From the NCBI GenBank assembly GCA_016748015.1, contig JAAOMT010000534.1, positions 138,654-202,653 of the forward strand: a stretch of DNA of 64,000 nucleotides, written 5' to 3'. This document shows positions 1 to 11,400 of this stretch, in pieces. A program made the translations under genes and the position numbers. The notes under the pieces are model-generated. The model was not told where the DNA came from, did no database searches, and saw nothing but the letters and a program-made list of their open reading frames with translations. Every line of letters starts with the position of its first letter. Position 1 is the first letter of the stretch. Source of the stretch: Geosiphon pyriformis (Eukaryota; Glomeromycota; Glomeromycetes; Archaeosporales; Geosiphonaceae).

Positions 1-246
1 TAATCAGCCACATTCTAAATGAATAGCCACAGCGGGGCGTTATTATAAGAGAAATTGATTTAGGACAACTGAATTTAATTCATCCTTTTTAATTCATCCG
101 CCGGTATTACAGAAATATAACGAATGAAAATTGAAACATTTTTAACTAATCTCTAGTAATTCATTCCAAAATGAATACTGCCAAACAACCCATCATTTCA
201 ACAACGCATTCTCCTTTGTACCACAGAAAAAAAAGGAAATCATTTG

Positions 247-275
247 ATCATCATGATGATGATGATGATGATGAT
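247..275. repeat. (ATG)n microsatellite
   Basis: About nine near-perfect ATG/ATC triplets. The opposite strand encodes a poly-His run in a spurious open frame. Confidence 0.9.
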
Positions 276-640
276 ACGTTTTCGAAAAGATTAATTTGTC
301 AAAAAAGTGATTTACCCCGTTGCTAAAAAAAGTGAAAAAGAAAATCAAACAAAGTTTTTGATTAAACTGATTAAAAGAATTGTGGTAAATATTAAATTTT
401 TTGAACAAATCAAGGAATTTAAGAAGGAAACTCAAAGAGAATGTTGAAAGAATCGGAAAGTTAAAAGAATGTGAAAGAGCCAGCAAAAGGTCTAAAAACA
501 GTCAATGTAGTAGAGGGAACACAAGAGATGATAAAAGAATCAAAATTTTAAACTTTAAATAACAGCCTCAAAAAATTCAATTATATAGTGAACAATTTAA
601 TTTGTGGTAGATTATACTTGCGCGCGATCATTTGGAAAGA

Positions 641-644
<4 letters not shown>

Positions 645-687
<43 letters not shown>
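645..687. repeat. (TG)n microsatellite
   Basis: About 21 uninterrupted TG units followed by a T-rich stretch. Confidence 0.95.
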
Positions 688-688
<1 letters not shown>

Positions 689-1686
689 TGTTTTTTTTTA
701 AGAAAAAAAACAAAAATGCAAGGAGTGAAGGGGAAAGAACTTGGTTGAAAGGAGGAATGAAAATAATAGATTATAATTTAATTGAGCAACAAAAAGAGCG
801 AAAACAATTTAACGCCGCCTGACGAAAAGGACATGTTTTTTTGACAAAGAAAATTCTCTAAAAGTGATTAATGAATATTGTACTGATCATGATTTACTTA
901 ATCTTAGATTAAAGATAAAATTGATGATCAAATTTCGGAGAAAGAAGTTTCAAAAAAAAAAAAAAAAAAATTTTAATTGTTAAGCTCATGAAGGAAACTC
1001 TTCTAGCAACTGTTACGGCTACACGTTTTATAAATTATTCTAAAAATGTAGATATATATGTCTCGAAAGGAAGGTTTGATTTTAATAGAGAGAGTTTAGG
1101 AAAGTCGAAACGGCTGTGCAGAAAAAAAAACACTATCAATAATTTATTATCGGCTATTAGCGATCAGATATTAATAATATTATTAATATTATTAATAAAG
1201 GATGAACTGATAGTTGTTAAATGATCGCTGATGCCTATTTTTTATAGGGTGAATTTGTCATTTGAACAATTATTGGTTACCGGGTTAACAAATAAAAAGT
1301 TAGCAACCACTCACTTTTGGTTCTTTTTCAAACGGTCACCACCTATTGAGATAATTTGATTCGAACTAATAACCTAGTTTAGATTTATTTATAAGAAACC
1401 CAATCTAACCCAATCAAATAAGCATCTGGATTCCAGGCACAGAGAACAAAACCTTTTTGAACAAATTAATGAATGAGAGGGCACGGATATTTTAGATCTC
1501 ATTGACCTGATTCATTTGTTATCCTTTTTGTGAGAAACGATTTTACTATTTTTGGAGTTTATTTCGGAACCCAACATTTATTGAAAATAGAGATAGAAAT
1601 ATATTTTTTTGAACATTTTTTTTGGATTCCTAAAAAGTTTCCATTAAGAACAAAGCCTTATTGATATTGAAAATTTACGATAATTT

Positions 1687-1708
1687 TTCTTTCTTTCTTT
1701 CTTTCTTT
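1687..1708. repeat. (TTTC)n microsatellite
   Basis: Five to six tandem TTTC units. Confidence 0.9.
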
Positions 1709-1934
1709 GATATATAATTACATTTATCAATTCTATTTAGTAGTAGATTCACAAAACAATCTCCGTTTTCGACTCCAAAATAATAGGGAGAATTTTTTAA
1801 AATTTGAAAAATTTGAATAAATAAATCTTTTTTGTTCAAAATATTATCAAATAATACAATTCAGTGGATAATTTAATCTTGATTAAAAAGGACAATTTTA
1901 AAATTTCCCCGAAATATCCTTGATAGATTAGTAA

Positions 1935-1963
1935 ACATCATCATAATCATCATCATCATCATC
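1935..1963. repeat. (CAT)n interrupted microsatellite
   Basis: CAT triplets with one CATAAT interruption. Confidence 0.85.
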
Positions 1964-2206
1964 CCTATAAGGATAATTTTGAAATCCTCATGGTGGTGAT
2001 TTATAGCATCAACTATTAACAATTTCCGTTCTAGTTTGACAATTTTCGACAATCAACAACCTATTAATCGAGAGGTGGCACACGAGAAAATTGTTCTTTT
2101 ACCAATAAAATTAGTCTTTATAAACATTGATGCATTCCTTATAAATATTTTGGTGATAAGATAATGCATTCTAAAATTAATTGATTCACACAATAACATT
2201 TTGATT

Positions 2207-2224
2207 GGGGGGTGGGGGGGGGGG
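2207..2224 (+). repeat. G-tract
   Basis: Six G, one T, then eleven G. In a genome this AT-rich this is an isolated G-run that could form an intermolecular or slipped G-quadruplex. It may also be a site of sequencing or assembly error. Confidence 0.85.
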
Positions 2225-2879
2225 AGGCCTCTTTTGTGTCCCGTATGAACTTTATAGGAAATGAAAAATAATGAATCAGGTCACGATTTTTACACATCTA
2301 TGTAGATGTGTAAATTTATTTTATTTTTGAAGAAATCGTCACTTGATACTTTGAAACTTAAATAAGAAGTAACAGAAAGACAAAGCCTGAGATTGAACAA
2401 TTTTCATTTGTTAGTTGAGTTTCTATTTGAAATTTTGTATTCGTCGGAGAATGTTTGATTTTGTTTTTTTTTGTTTTAGGGAAATCATGATGATAGATGG
2501 ATGGATGGATTGATGGATGTTGTTGTACATGCTTTACGAAATTTATTCAAATTGATGAGATTCTTTTAAGGAATTCAGACGGGGTGTAAATTAGATAATG
2601 AAGAATGTAAATTTTAGAAACTCGGTAACTCATTAGTCAAATAAAGAAAAGAGAAAAAGGTTCTAATCAAGAATTTTAATATAAAATTATGATCGATGGT
2701 CTTTTATTTTTTAATTTTTTTTTTTCAAAATAAAAAATTTGAGGCTCAAATCAAATAATTAATTTATAATTTTACAAATATTCTACATGGAAAAAAAGCA
2801 ATTTTTTCATTTATACTTTTTTAAATTTTAAACAGATTAAAGTTTTTTAGGCGTTTGCCACATGTTTTAACCGATTAAA

Positions 2880-2896
2880 ATTATTATTATTATTAC

Positions 2897-2939
<43 letters not shown>

Positions 2940-2940
2940 T
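2880..2940. repeat. (ATT)n microsatellite
   Basis: About 20 ATT units with one ACT interruption. Confidence 0.95.
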
Positions 2941-3067
2941 TAGTACCCATATGAATCTTGGAATCTCATGGTTGTGGGTACTTTCAATTATGGTATCTTA
3001 GTACTTTCCAGTAAGAAACCGTTTTCATTTTATCATAAAGAATATAGTGAAACGACCTAATGTTAAA

Positions 3068-3103
3068 ATGATGATGATGATGATGATGATGATGATAATG
3101 ATG
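3068..3103. repeat. (ATG)n microsatellite
   Basis: About 11 ATG units with one AATG step. Confidence 0.9.
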
Positions 3104-3374
3104 CAAAGTAATTATTCTTTGTGGAAGAAGAGTTGAAACAATTTCACCAAAAATTACAACTGTGTCGTCATCATTCGATCATGGAATTATTGGGATCAAG
3201 AAAAGATTGTTTTGATTTTGCTTTTACCTAATATAGACATCAATGCCAAGAACTTTAAAAAAAAATTTCAGTCTATAGATATGCATGAGAACATAATCTT
3301 TGAAGATTTTTTATATCCAAGTCTTGTTAGATTGAAAAATTGAAATTCGCCATATTTGTGATATTTAAGTTGGG

Positions 3375-3409
<35 letters not shown>

Positions 3410-3796
3410 NNNNNNNNNNNNNNNNNNNNNNNNNNNNNNNNNNNNNNNNNNNNNNNNNNNNNNNNNNNNNNNNNNNNNNNNNNNNNNNNNNNNNNNNNNN
3501 NNNNNNNNNNNNNNNNNNNNNNNNNNNNNNNNNNNNNNNNNNNNNNNNNNNNNNNNNNNNNNNNNNNNNNNNNNNNNNNNNNNNNNNNNNNNNNNNNNNN
3601 NNNNNNNNNNNNNNNNNNNNNNNNNNNNNNNNNNNNNNNNNNNNNNNNNNNNNNNNNNNNNNNNNNNNNNNNNNNNNNNNNNNNNNNNNNNNNNNNNNNN
3701 NNNNNNNNNNNNNNNNNNNNNNNNNNNNNNNNNNNNNNNNNNNNNNNNNNNNNNNNNNNNNNNNNNNNNNNNNNNNNNNNNNNNNNNNNNNNTCTT

Positions 3797-3827
<31 letters not shown>

Positions 3828-3902
3828 CTCTCTCTCTCTCTCTCTTTCTTTCTCTCTCTCTCTCTCTCTTTCTTTCTCTCTCTCTTTCTTTTTCTCTCTC
3901 TC
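3375..3902. other. Assembly gap between poly(A) and (TC)n
   Basis: 35 A (3,375-3,409), then 383 N (3,410-3,792), then about 110 bp of TC and TTTC repeats to 3,902. Open frames that run through this block on both strands are artefacts of the N run and the repeats. The true length across the gap is unknown. Confidence 0.97.
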
Positions 3903-4623
3903 ACATATGCAATAACAACAACAACAGCATGAAAAAAAAAACTTTACTCAAACCCCATGACACCAGAGTTATCTTTACTATGAGAACAGACACAGGTAAG
4001 AAAACCTGTTCAAATTCAGACGAAAATCTGAACTTTTTAATTAAACAATCAATCATAGTGTTATACATATGAGTTTCAGCCAGGTGAGAAATCTTTGTCA
4101 ATCGATGATATATTGGTTACTTAATGATGTAGCAAAAATCAAGAATGATCTTACATAATAATCAGCCTGCAAAAGCGCCAAGATTTTCGGCCGACTATGT
4201 GGAATGATTTCCTTAAAAAATTGTAGATCAAGTCATGATGCATGAAACAAGATGAAAAAATTGGACCTTTGTGAATATGCAATGGTCAAATTTTTAGTAT
4301 ATTGAATCGAGAATCGTAAATTGGAAAACCATACACGATTAGGAAATCTGATTTCACAAGAATTTTTTGACAGGAATTTGCTCAGCAAAAAAAGATAATT
4401 TATTAGAACCCGTTTCAGCTTAGCCAATTTAACATTTCACTCTTAAAAAGTATCCCCCTAACTCCTCCACCATGTGAGAAAAGGCTATTTCAAAAGTGAA
4501 AGAGTGATATTATAAACCGATTTTTTTAGTATCCTCTTTATTCTCTATGCTGGCTAGATTTTGAACAATGATAACTCTGAATTTTTCTACTACCATCATG
4601 ATTTTCCTTGCCCAATCAACAAT

Positions 4624-4682
<59 letters not shown>

Positions 4683-5174
4683 TTTATCGAAATGCAAGTA
4701 ATAATGTTCAAATGTTGAAACAAAATATTGAATCTTTTCATTTCTCAAATTTCAAAAGGCTATCTATTGATGAAAATATAATAAAAACACTCTCGAAACA
4801 AAGAAATTTTATTGTTCTCTCAATTATTTCCGGAATCCTTAAAAGGCTTTGTTAAAAAATTGAATAATGCAGCATGATTACAATTAAAAAAATTTTAACG
4901 ACCCATACAAAACTTTGAAAATTTATTTCAAGCTTAAAATTTCTTATTTAAATGGAACTTTTGAAAAAAAAAAAAAGATTGATAATCGTATCATTCTTTC
5001 GGTAAAAAAAAAATCATTGAAAGAAACCAATGATTCAATAAAAAAAAATCATGAAATCAAATATTACAATAATCTCGTTAATGGTAAAAAGTTTTCTAAA
5101 TATCTTTTAAGAAAGTGATTTCATCATTATTCATATCTCCTAACCGCCGATTTTATTGGTTTCCCATTTTTTAG
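3903..5174. other. Intergenic, with possible exon signals
   Basis: CpG-containing unique DNA. Just after the TC tract, a CAA-rich leader is followed by ATG (3,929) and 22 open codons to a GTAAG donor at 3,996 (see findings). Otherwise I see no supported gene. A trinucleotide repeat lies at 4,626-4,682. The open frame at 4,915-5,118 starts at TTG and is Lys/Asn-rich, so I do not call it. Confidence 0.5.
4626..4682. repeat. (AAT)n microsatellite
   Basis: About 19 uninterrupted AAT units. Confidence 0.95.
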
Positions 5175-5186
5175 TGCCTATGCTAC

Positions 5187-5480
5187 ATGGCAATCTTAGT
5201 ATCGGCAAAGTTCAAAAAATTCAGTTTTTCACTCTATCAAGATTTTGACTACGGAGGAAAGCATTGGTCTTATACTTTTGATATAAATAAGTGCGTCAAC
5301 GTGCCATCCTACTTCAACGATATAACAAGTTCGGTAAAAACTGAGAAATGTATCTGGCTTTATCGTGACTATGATTGTCAAGGACCCAAACATCGCGTTT
5401 GTCCTGATGGGGAACCACGATTATTAGATTTTAATGATAGAGCTAGTTCTGTTTCAACTAGAAAATACGTGAAAAAATAA
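5187..5480 (+). CDS. Beta/gamma-crystallin-like Ca-binding protein
   Basis: A 97-residue protein with two successive Greek-key motifs of the beta/gamma-crystallin family. The first runs from the FSLYQDFDYGG segment to NDITSS, the second from IWLYRDYDCQG to NDRASS. Both end in the family's N/D-N/D-x-x-S/T-S calcium-binding signature, so two Ca sites are expected. Cys residues are spaced as in small fungal and microbial crystallins (CVNVP, KCIW, DCQG, RVCPDG). About 95 residues is one full two-motif domain, so the gene looks complete at its 3' end. The start is less sure: an in-frame TAG lies 15 bp upstream, but it sits in a T-rich TTTTTTAG context that could be a splice acceptor (5,172-5,174), which would add an upstream exon and perhaps a signal peptide. 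No frameshift or internal stop. The function of such proteins in fungi is not established; stress, dormancy or secreted roles are inference. Confidence 0.85.
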   Translation: MAILVSAKFKKFSFSLYQDFDYGGKHWSYTFDINKCVNVPSYFNDITSSVKTEKCIWLYRDYDCQGPKHRVCPDGEPRLLDFNDRASSVSTRKYVKK

Positions 5481-5630
5481 TTCATTAAACAGAGGTTTTA
5501 GAAATCAAATAGTTTTTTTTATAGATTTTAATCTTTGGATCAAAGAAATTTAGATTTAATTCATTGTCAATAAATTTTGGTGAATTTGGTTTAAAATCGA
5601 TGAAAATGGGTCACCATATTTTTAACAAAA

Positions 5631-5661
<31 letters not shown>

Positions 5662-6644
5662 AATGGAATTTAGGATTCAAAGTTTCATTGAAGAAAAGTA
5701 TGTGGCAAATTTTATTTAAAAAATTTAATTATTTTAATCTGTGAATCCAATCTTTTAAGAAATTACTCGAATTCATGCATATGTAAAAAAAATTAAAAAT
5801 TAAAAAAAATACATAATACTCTATAAAATCCATCTAAAAAACAATTAACTCTTTATTGAACGATATGATATGATATGATATTAAATTTTAAATCACACGA
5901 TAGTTATATAAAAGATTATTTAATTAAAACTTTATCTTAAATACTATCTATTATATGTTTTTATCCTCTTAAATAACGTTAAAAAAATATAATAGTTACG
6001 TATCGGTGTAATATACTAATAGAATAGCAGAGGGAATAGAAATAAGCAAAAAAGAATTTCAATTATAAAGTAAAATCAAATAAGTAATTATTTTTAAAAT
6101 TCAATAATAAATATTTTTTGGTTTTTAATAATCATTTATTTAATTAAGAAAAATAAATTTTTTATTATTTTTTATCTTAAGAAAATTTTCAAATCAAAAA
6201 AATTTGAATTTTTAAAATATATATACATATTATGAAAAAAATACTGATTAGTCTGTATTTATATTTATTTTACATAATATAATATAATATGATTTGATTT
6301 AATTTGATTTGAATAACTGGTTATATGTAAAAAAAACACATAAACCATATTTATTATAAAATATATAAATAACAATTGTATTGTATCCAATAAAAAATTT
6401 TATTTTTTTATTTTTTAATTATTGTAATATATTAATTTTAATTAAAATTATATTTTGTAATTAATATAATATTTTATTAATTAAATTTATTTATTTATTT
6501 ATTTTTTATTTTATTATTACTTGATTTTTTGATAATTAAAAATTGCTTTTTGTTAAATATTTATTAACTTATTTAATTAAATATAATTTAATTATTATTT
6601 ATACATAATCAATTTTTTTATGTTCTAAATATTTATTATCAATA
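5481..6644. other. AT-rich intergenic DNA
   Basis: No coding signal. G+C falls steadily toward the LINE-A 3' end. It contains an (AAT)n/(ATT)n perfect palindrome and a short ATGAT repeat at about 5,862-5,880. Confidence 0.6.
5628..5662. repeat. (AAT)n-(ATT)n palindrome
   Basis: AAT triplets run directly into ATT triplets, making a self-complementary block about 30 bp long that can extrude as a hairpin. It lies about 150 bp downstream of the crystallin-like stop codon. Confidence 0.85.
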
Positions 6645-8450
6645 TTTTTTTTTTATTAAGCTTTTAATGAGTGTAGCCCAACCACTACTTAAACTATAGT
6701 AATATACAAAATCCTATATTAAGTGTGACTTATGCACTTCCTATATGTAACTAGCCACTTGGGCCAATCAAAACAACACTAAACACCTAAACCACCAATT
6801 ACTAGAAAGTCATTTAAAAAACAAAAATGTGCATTGAGCAGATGAAGATATAAACTATAATATATGTAAATACTTAATCTGATACCAAAATCAAAAATCA
6901 TATTGGGAGACCACAAGAAAGCCAGACCAGATACCACTGGTATTATGGACCCATTACATGATAAAAAAACCACATTTCTTATAAAGCACTCTCAACTTGG
7001 TGGTCAACAGCCATATAGCAAATCTATGATCTTCAGCAAAGCTTCAGACTAAATCAATAACTAAAGACTTATTGTCAGAATCACCACTCAGTAGACAAAC
7101 TGTATCAGCCATTCAATCTCTCAAAACAAAGTCCTTGGCTAAGAACATATATAAACAATCTAACAATTCAGCATCTTGTAAAAAGCAAATTACCACACTA
7201 TTGGCAGCAAAACCATCAAGCATATTAATCTAACAATCAATAGTCCTTGAAATCAACTCTCTTTTAGCACCAGCATTATGAATGCAAGAGAACATGTGAT
7301 TGGTATCTTTAACCAACCCATATTAAATACATAGTATGCTCAGATAACCTGGATCATAAAGTCTCTTCTTTTTGGTTACAGAAAGGTAGTTGTAAACAGC
7401 TTTTATAAAGTAAGATTGAAGACATGCAGAAGAATAGCTGGTAAAGCCTAATTGAAATTAACTATCAGGATGCCATATATTAAACATACATTGTATATCA
7501 ATCTCATTGTGCAGTATTTTTTTTACAGCATAGGCCACACATTTGGCTTCCCAATTGACAAAGCTTATAGCATTAAAAAAACACCTAACAAAATAGCAGA
7601 CATTCCCAGAGACAAGTTTTTCTTCAATAGACAAAAAATGGCAAGACATTTCAACAGGTAGCATGGTGTCAGAACCAGTGACAACATTGGCCAATAAATC
7701 AGTGTGCTTATTGCCATAAACCCCAAAGTGGCCCTTGACTTTGTTCCAGATTACCAACAGGTTCTTCAATGTAATGGTCTGTTAGATCCATTCTCTTTCA
7801 ATCCAACATTTATCATGAAAATTGAGACCAGTACAATTTTTATAAAAAGTACAAGCATTTAAGGATGTCTAACTGTCTGTGAAAAGAATAACTGAACTGG
7901 AAACAAGAATACACTCCAAAGCAAGAATGATAGCATAAAGTTCAGTCAGGATTGACAAAAGCAAGCCACTCACTCTAATCTCTACCTCATCATCAATATC
8001 AAGAAAATAAGCAGCAGCACTACTATAAGCACTTATAGAATCCAAACCTTTAACTAAGCTATCAGTATAAACTATTACACTATCTAAAGCATTCTCAAGA
8101 AAACATTCACTAATAAAAATTAGATTAACTAGACAACTATCAGGAGCTGAATCAGAAGCCAAAACATGACCACCAACCAAACCACTATTTTTAATGAATT
8201 TTGTTAACACACTAAACCAACCAGGAGTTGGACCTTTTGAATCCAGCTTTTTCTATCTGCAAAAATTACTCCATGTAAAACACATGCCATAATAGTTCAA
8301 AAGCTGGTTTGCAAAAATAATGCCAAATTTCTTCAGCAAACCAACTACACTCATATACTGATCCAAACCCAAAACATCAGCAACAGTTATGCCACTACCA
8401 GCCTGGAAGACATTTGGCAAAACATTGCCCAAAAAGAGCCTATACAATGC
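6645..8450 (-). mobile_element. LINE-A, 3' portion
   Basis: The 3' third of a minus-strand non-LTR retrotransposon. Its other part is at 27,054-32,110, separated by the LTR-A insertion. Ten T on the plus strand (6,645-6,654) represent the LINE poly(A) tail. The adjacent 3' UTR aligns with that of LINE-B, including matching TTGGGCT and TTAATAAAA-like stretches before the tail. Coding content is the ORF2 C-terminus: RNase H and a degraded zinc motif. CpG is almost absent. Confidence 0.9.
6790..8450 (-). pseudogene. LINE-A ORF2 C-terminal part: RNase H and zinc motif
   Basis: Minus-strand remnant of ORF2. It holds an RNase H domain: VYTDSL near the first catalytic Asp (Gly of the usual YTDGS is missing), LTELYAIILALEC as the Glu-bearing helix, and ILFTDS near the third acidic residue, followed by VKGHFGVYGNKHTD. 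Further on, the C-terminal C-x2-C-x-H-C-type motif is broken: a Cys has become Tyr and a stop lies between, while NHMFSC survives. Frame is constant from 8,447 to 7,458, then stops are frequent. The equivalent in LINE-B is 38,000-39,717. Non-functional; the losses are nearly all G-to-A or C-to-T. The lower boundary is approximate. Confidence 0.85.
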
Positions 8451-9292
8451 TGTTACAGATCTTTATTTGGAGTTTCAAGTCAAATAACAAACCCATAACT
8501 TAGTGCTTGATTGGTATTTCTGGTGTTGATATCTGAAGGTTTTGGTGTAGAGTTCTTTGTATAATGGACAAAAATTTAATAGTTGTGTTATCCATAGCTT
8601 CCCAAAACTGCAGTTTTATCAATTTTTTTCTCAGCATGATGGCCGGTATTCCTCTTGGTAAGCTATTTTCAGTTGAGTGTTCTACCTTTATTCCTGAGTC
8701 TTTTATCAGTCACTTTGACATTAGTACTCCACATGTTATTCTTTTTCAATTAATTAGTATATAACAATAAAATCACAGAAATGAAATAAAAAAAAGAAAA
8801 CAAAAGAAAATAAAAAAAATAAGCCAAGGCAATTTGCAAGTTAGTATCCCATCAATAGCCATGATCAAGAGCTATTGTTCCAGTGTGATTAAGTATTAAT
8901 TACTATCAACATAAAGTGTTGATAGTGAAGAGTGAATTGAGATAATAAATAATTATTTATTGGTATTTGTGAATGAAAAGGCTGCTTAAATTAAATCTAA
9001 ATAGAGAGATCTGTTTTTTTTACTTCTAATATTACTGCTATATATACATAATTAAGATTCCTTAATTCTTCAATTCTTTACACCAAAAATTTTGAAATTT
9101 CTGGAATTCTGCAATTTTTTTTGAAAGAAATTCTGGAATTCTGGAATCTTGTGATTCTTTGTACAAGAATCTTAAAATTCCTGGAATTTTGCAATTCTTC
9201 TTTAGAGAAATTCTGGAATTCTACATTTACTATGGCTACTTCTGATTGGCTAATTTATATGCTAATATACTTCCTATATTTTATGAGTAACA
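8451..9292 (-). repeat. LTR-A 3' LTR
   Basis: 842 bp, same length as its partner at 26,212-27,053. Over the first roughly 143 aligned bases I count nine differences, all transitions. Ends TGTTAC...GTAACA. A cluster of GGAATTC-type palindromic words lies at about 9,090-9,230 and is present in both copies. Confidence 0.95.
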
Positions 9293-9308
9293 TTATTCTC
9301 TCCTTTTT
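9293..9308 (-). other. LTR-A polypurine tract
   Basis: Immediately upstream (minus strand) of the 3' LTR: AAAAAGGAGAGAATAA, an uninterrupted purine run until the final TAA. It shares GGAGAGAATAA with the LTR-B tract. This is the expected plus-strand primer for reverse transcription. Confidence 0.85.
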
Positions 9309-10010
9309 AATATTGAGCTCCATTAAGATCTCCCAAATCTCCTAACTCTAATTCTCTGTCGTTAAGTATTTTTTGAACTTCTTTTTCAAAAATTACTTGG
9401 GTTATCTTGTTCTGTAATTTTTCAAATTGGGTGTTGGTTATTTCTCCCATTTAGTTAAGTATAATAGAGTCCAATTCCGAATTAAGTAAAATTTCTGGTC
9501 TGTCTTAAAATCTCATATGTAGCTGATAGATGGCTCTTGTTTGTGTAGTTAAATTGTTCTTTCTTACAAATTGTTTTAGTTGTTGCAGTATTGTTGTGTC
9601 AAATAATTATTTTGTTTTATCTATGTATAAATTCTGAATATTCAAGTGTTGTCCCAAGTAGAAATAACAAAAGTTCTTTGGAAATTTGTGTATCCATTAT
9701 TTCTAAGTTTTTTTGGTCAACTCTTAATATATGATAATACTTGTTGATTCTTCTATTGCTAATTTTATTTTCAGAACCATTTTGTCAATAGTGTTTTTTG
9801 TTTTCTTTTGACTTTTGTATTTGGATATCTTTTTGGTATCTTGGTATCGAATAGTTTGTTGATTTATAGTAATTTCCATATTTTGTTGTTGAATCAGTTG
9901 AAAGAATTGTTGTGCTAGTAGGTGGATGTTATTAGTAATTTCCATTTTTTTGAAGTCTTCTGTTACATCTACCATGTCTTTATATACTTTTTTTATTGTT
10001 CAATTTTTTA
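9300..10010 (-). pseudogene. LTR-A post-integrase ORF remnant
   Basis: Between integrase and the 3' LTR lies about 700 bp with patchy coding signal: a Gln- and Lys-rich stretch (9,724-9,975) and a segment ending just before the LTR with the words NTQFEKLQNKITQV and ELGDLGDLNGAQY. Several stops and at least one frame change. Its position matches the intact extra ORF of LTR-B (14,406-15,158), and like that ORF the frame runs through the polypurine tract into the LTR. I recognise no family; env-like membrane segments are not visible. Boundaries approximate. Confidence 0.5.
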
Positions 10011-10079
10011 TGTGTTTGGTCCAATGATTATAATTGGTTTCAGATCTTGTAGAATCTCATCTGATTGAACTAGTATTTT

Positions 10080-11400
10080 CTGTACTCCTAATTGTGGAAT
10101 ATTACTGGTGAATGGTAACACTATATGGTGATATGGTTTCAATCAATTACCATGTGCTGCTTTGGTTAAAATTTTGTTGTTCTATCTTAATTTATAAGTT
10201 CTATTTCCAAAACCTTTTTCTATGTGAAATAGTCTGTTCCATTTGGGGTCAAATTTTCCACTCCATTGTTTTTCTGCTTTGATATGATGCAAAAATACTT
10301 TGTCTCCAATTTTGAATTTGACTGGTTTATCTGGTAGTTAGTTATTATGTCTTTCTTTTTGTTTCTTTTGTGACTTTTGGATGTTATCAGCTGCTTTTTG
10401 CCATTTGTTTTCTAGTGTCTTCATTAAGTCATATGTTCTTTTCAACAATGTTTTTTGAAAATTCTCTTCTGTTATTGGTTTTGTTGGATATATTTTGACT
10501 TTTATCTTAACTGGTAATGTTGCTGTTCTATTGTATACTAATTCAAATGATGTTGCTTGTATAGTGTTTTGCTTCATTGTCTGATAAGCAAATAATACTG
10601 ATAATATAATCAAGTCTCATTTGTTCTGGTTCTTTTGACTGATTTTGGTAATGGCTTTATACAATGTTCTATTAAACTTTTCAACTAGTCTATTTGTTTA
10701 TGGATGGTATGATGATGATAATAGTCTTTTTATCCCAAATCTTTGACTCAATTCTGTTAATGTTCTATTTACAAAGTAAGTTCCTTGATCTGATAACAAT
10801 TTTTTTAGACATCTATGTTGACAGATCAAGTTTTAATAAACAAATTGGAAACTGATTCTGCATTTGCTTTTTGAATAACTTTTGCTTCTGGCCATTTTGT
10901 GAGATAATCTATGACTACTGAAATGTATCTGTTGCCTCTGCTGGTGATTGTTAATGGTCCGACTAAGTCAATTCCAATATAGTTAAATGGCTGTTCCACT
11001 TTGATTGGTCTCAGTGGTTTACTGGGTTTTGTTCCACCTCTTCTTTGACAAGCATCACAATTTTGAACATATTGGATAATATCTGAATACATTGATAGCC
11101 AATAGTATCTTTTTCTGGTTCTTTCCATGATTGTTTTTTTATGGAAATGTCCTGCTGTTGGATCTAAGTGCATGTTAAACAATATTGTCTCTTTCTCTGG
11201 TTCTGTGATTACTCTGGTTGGCTGATCTGAATTCTTTTTGTTTTTTTGGTAAAGTATATTTTGATGATTAATAAAGTATTTTGATTGCTGTTTTATGTTG
11301 TTTTGTTTTTTTTGAAATAATTTCTCCTTGAACAATTGGGTATTTATATAATGTTGGAGTTGTTGGTATTTTTATATATTCATGTTTTGTTATATTTTTG
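10080..11400 (-). pseudogene. LTR-A integrase
   Basis: N-terminal H-H-C-C zinc motif (HLDPTAGHFH... then CDACQRRG), then the catalytic core with GIDLVGPLTI (first Asp), LLSDQGTYF (second Asp, intact) and a segment with NRLVEKFNRTL carrying the Glu, and a C-terminal domain with Lys-rich helix. Inserts viral-type cDNA into host DNA in functional relatives. At least three nonsense codons split the frame (around 10,620, 10,700 and 10,820), each explicable by a single transition. C-terminal boundary near 10,080 is approximate. Confidence 0.88.

Larger units (their letters stand above)
1..3374. other. Unique, gene-poor flank with microsatellites
   Basis: No coding region that I can support. The short open frames here lack ATG starts or are made of simple repeats (one is a His run from a trinucleotide repeat, another a Cys-Val run from a TG repeat). 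CpG dinucleotides are present at ordinary density, unlike in the transposon block that starts near 6,645. The stretch holds several microsatellites, listed separately, and an A run at 952-970. Confidence 0.6.

Noticed and set aside
193-486. 97-codon minus frame with a His run
   Set aside because: TTG start, His run from a trinucleotide repeat, no domain, Phe/Asn-rich as expected for AT-rich noncoding DNA.
604-822. Cys-Val repeat protein
   Set aside because: Translation of a TG microsatellite with a GTG start.
3340-3915. Open frames spanning 3,340-3,915 on both strands
   Set aside because: They consist of poly(A), N and TC repeats only.
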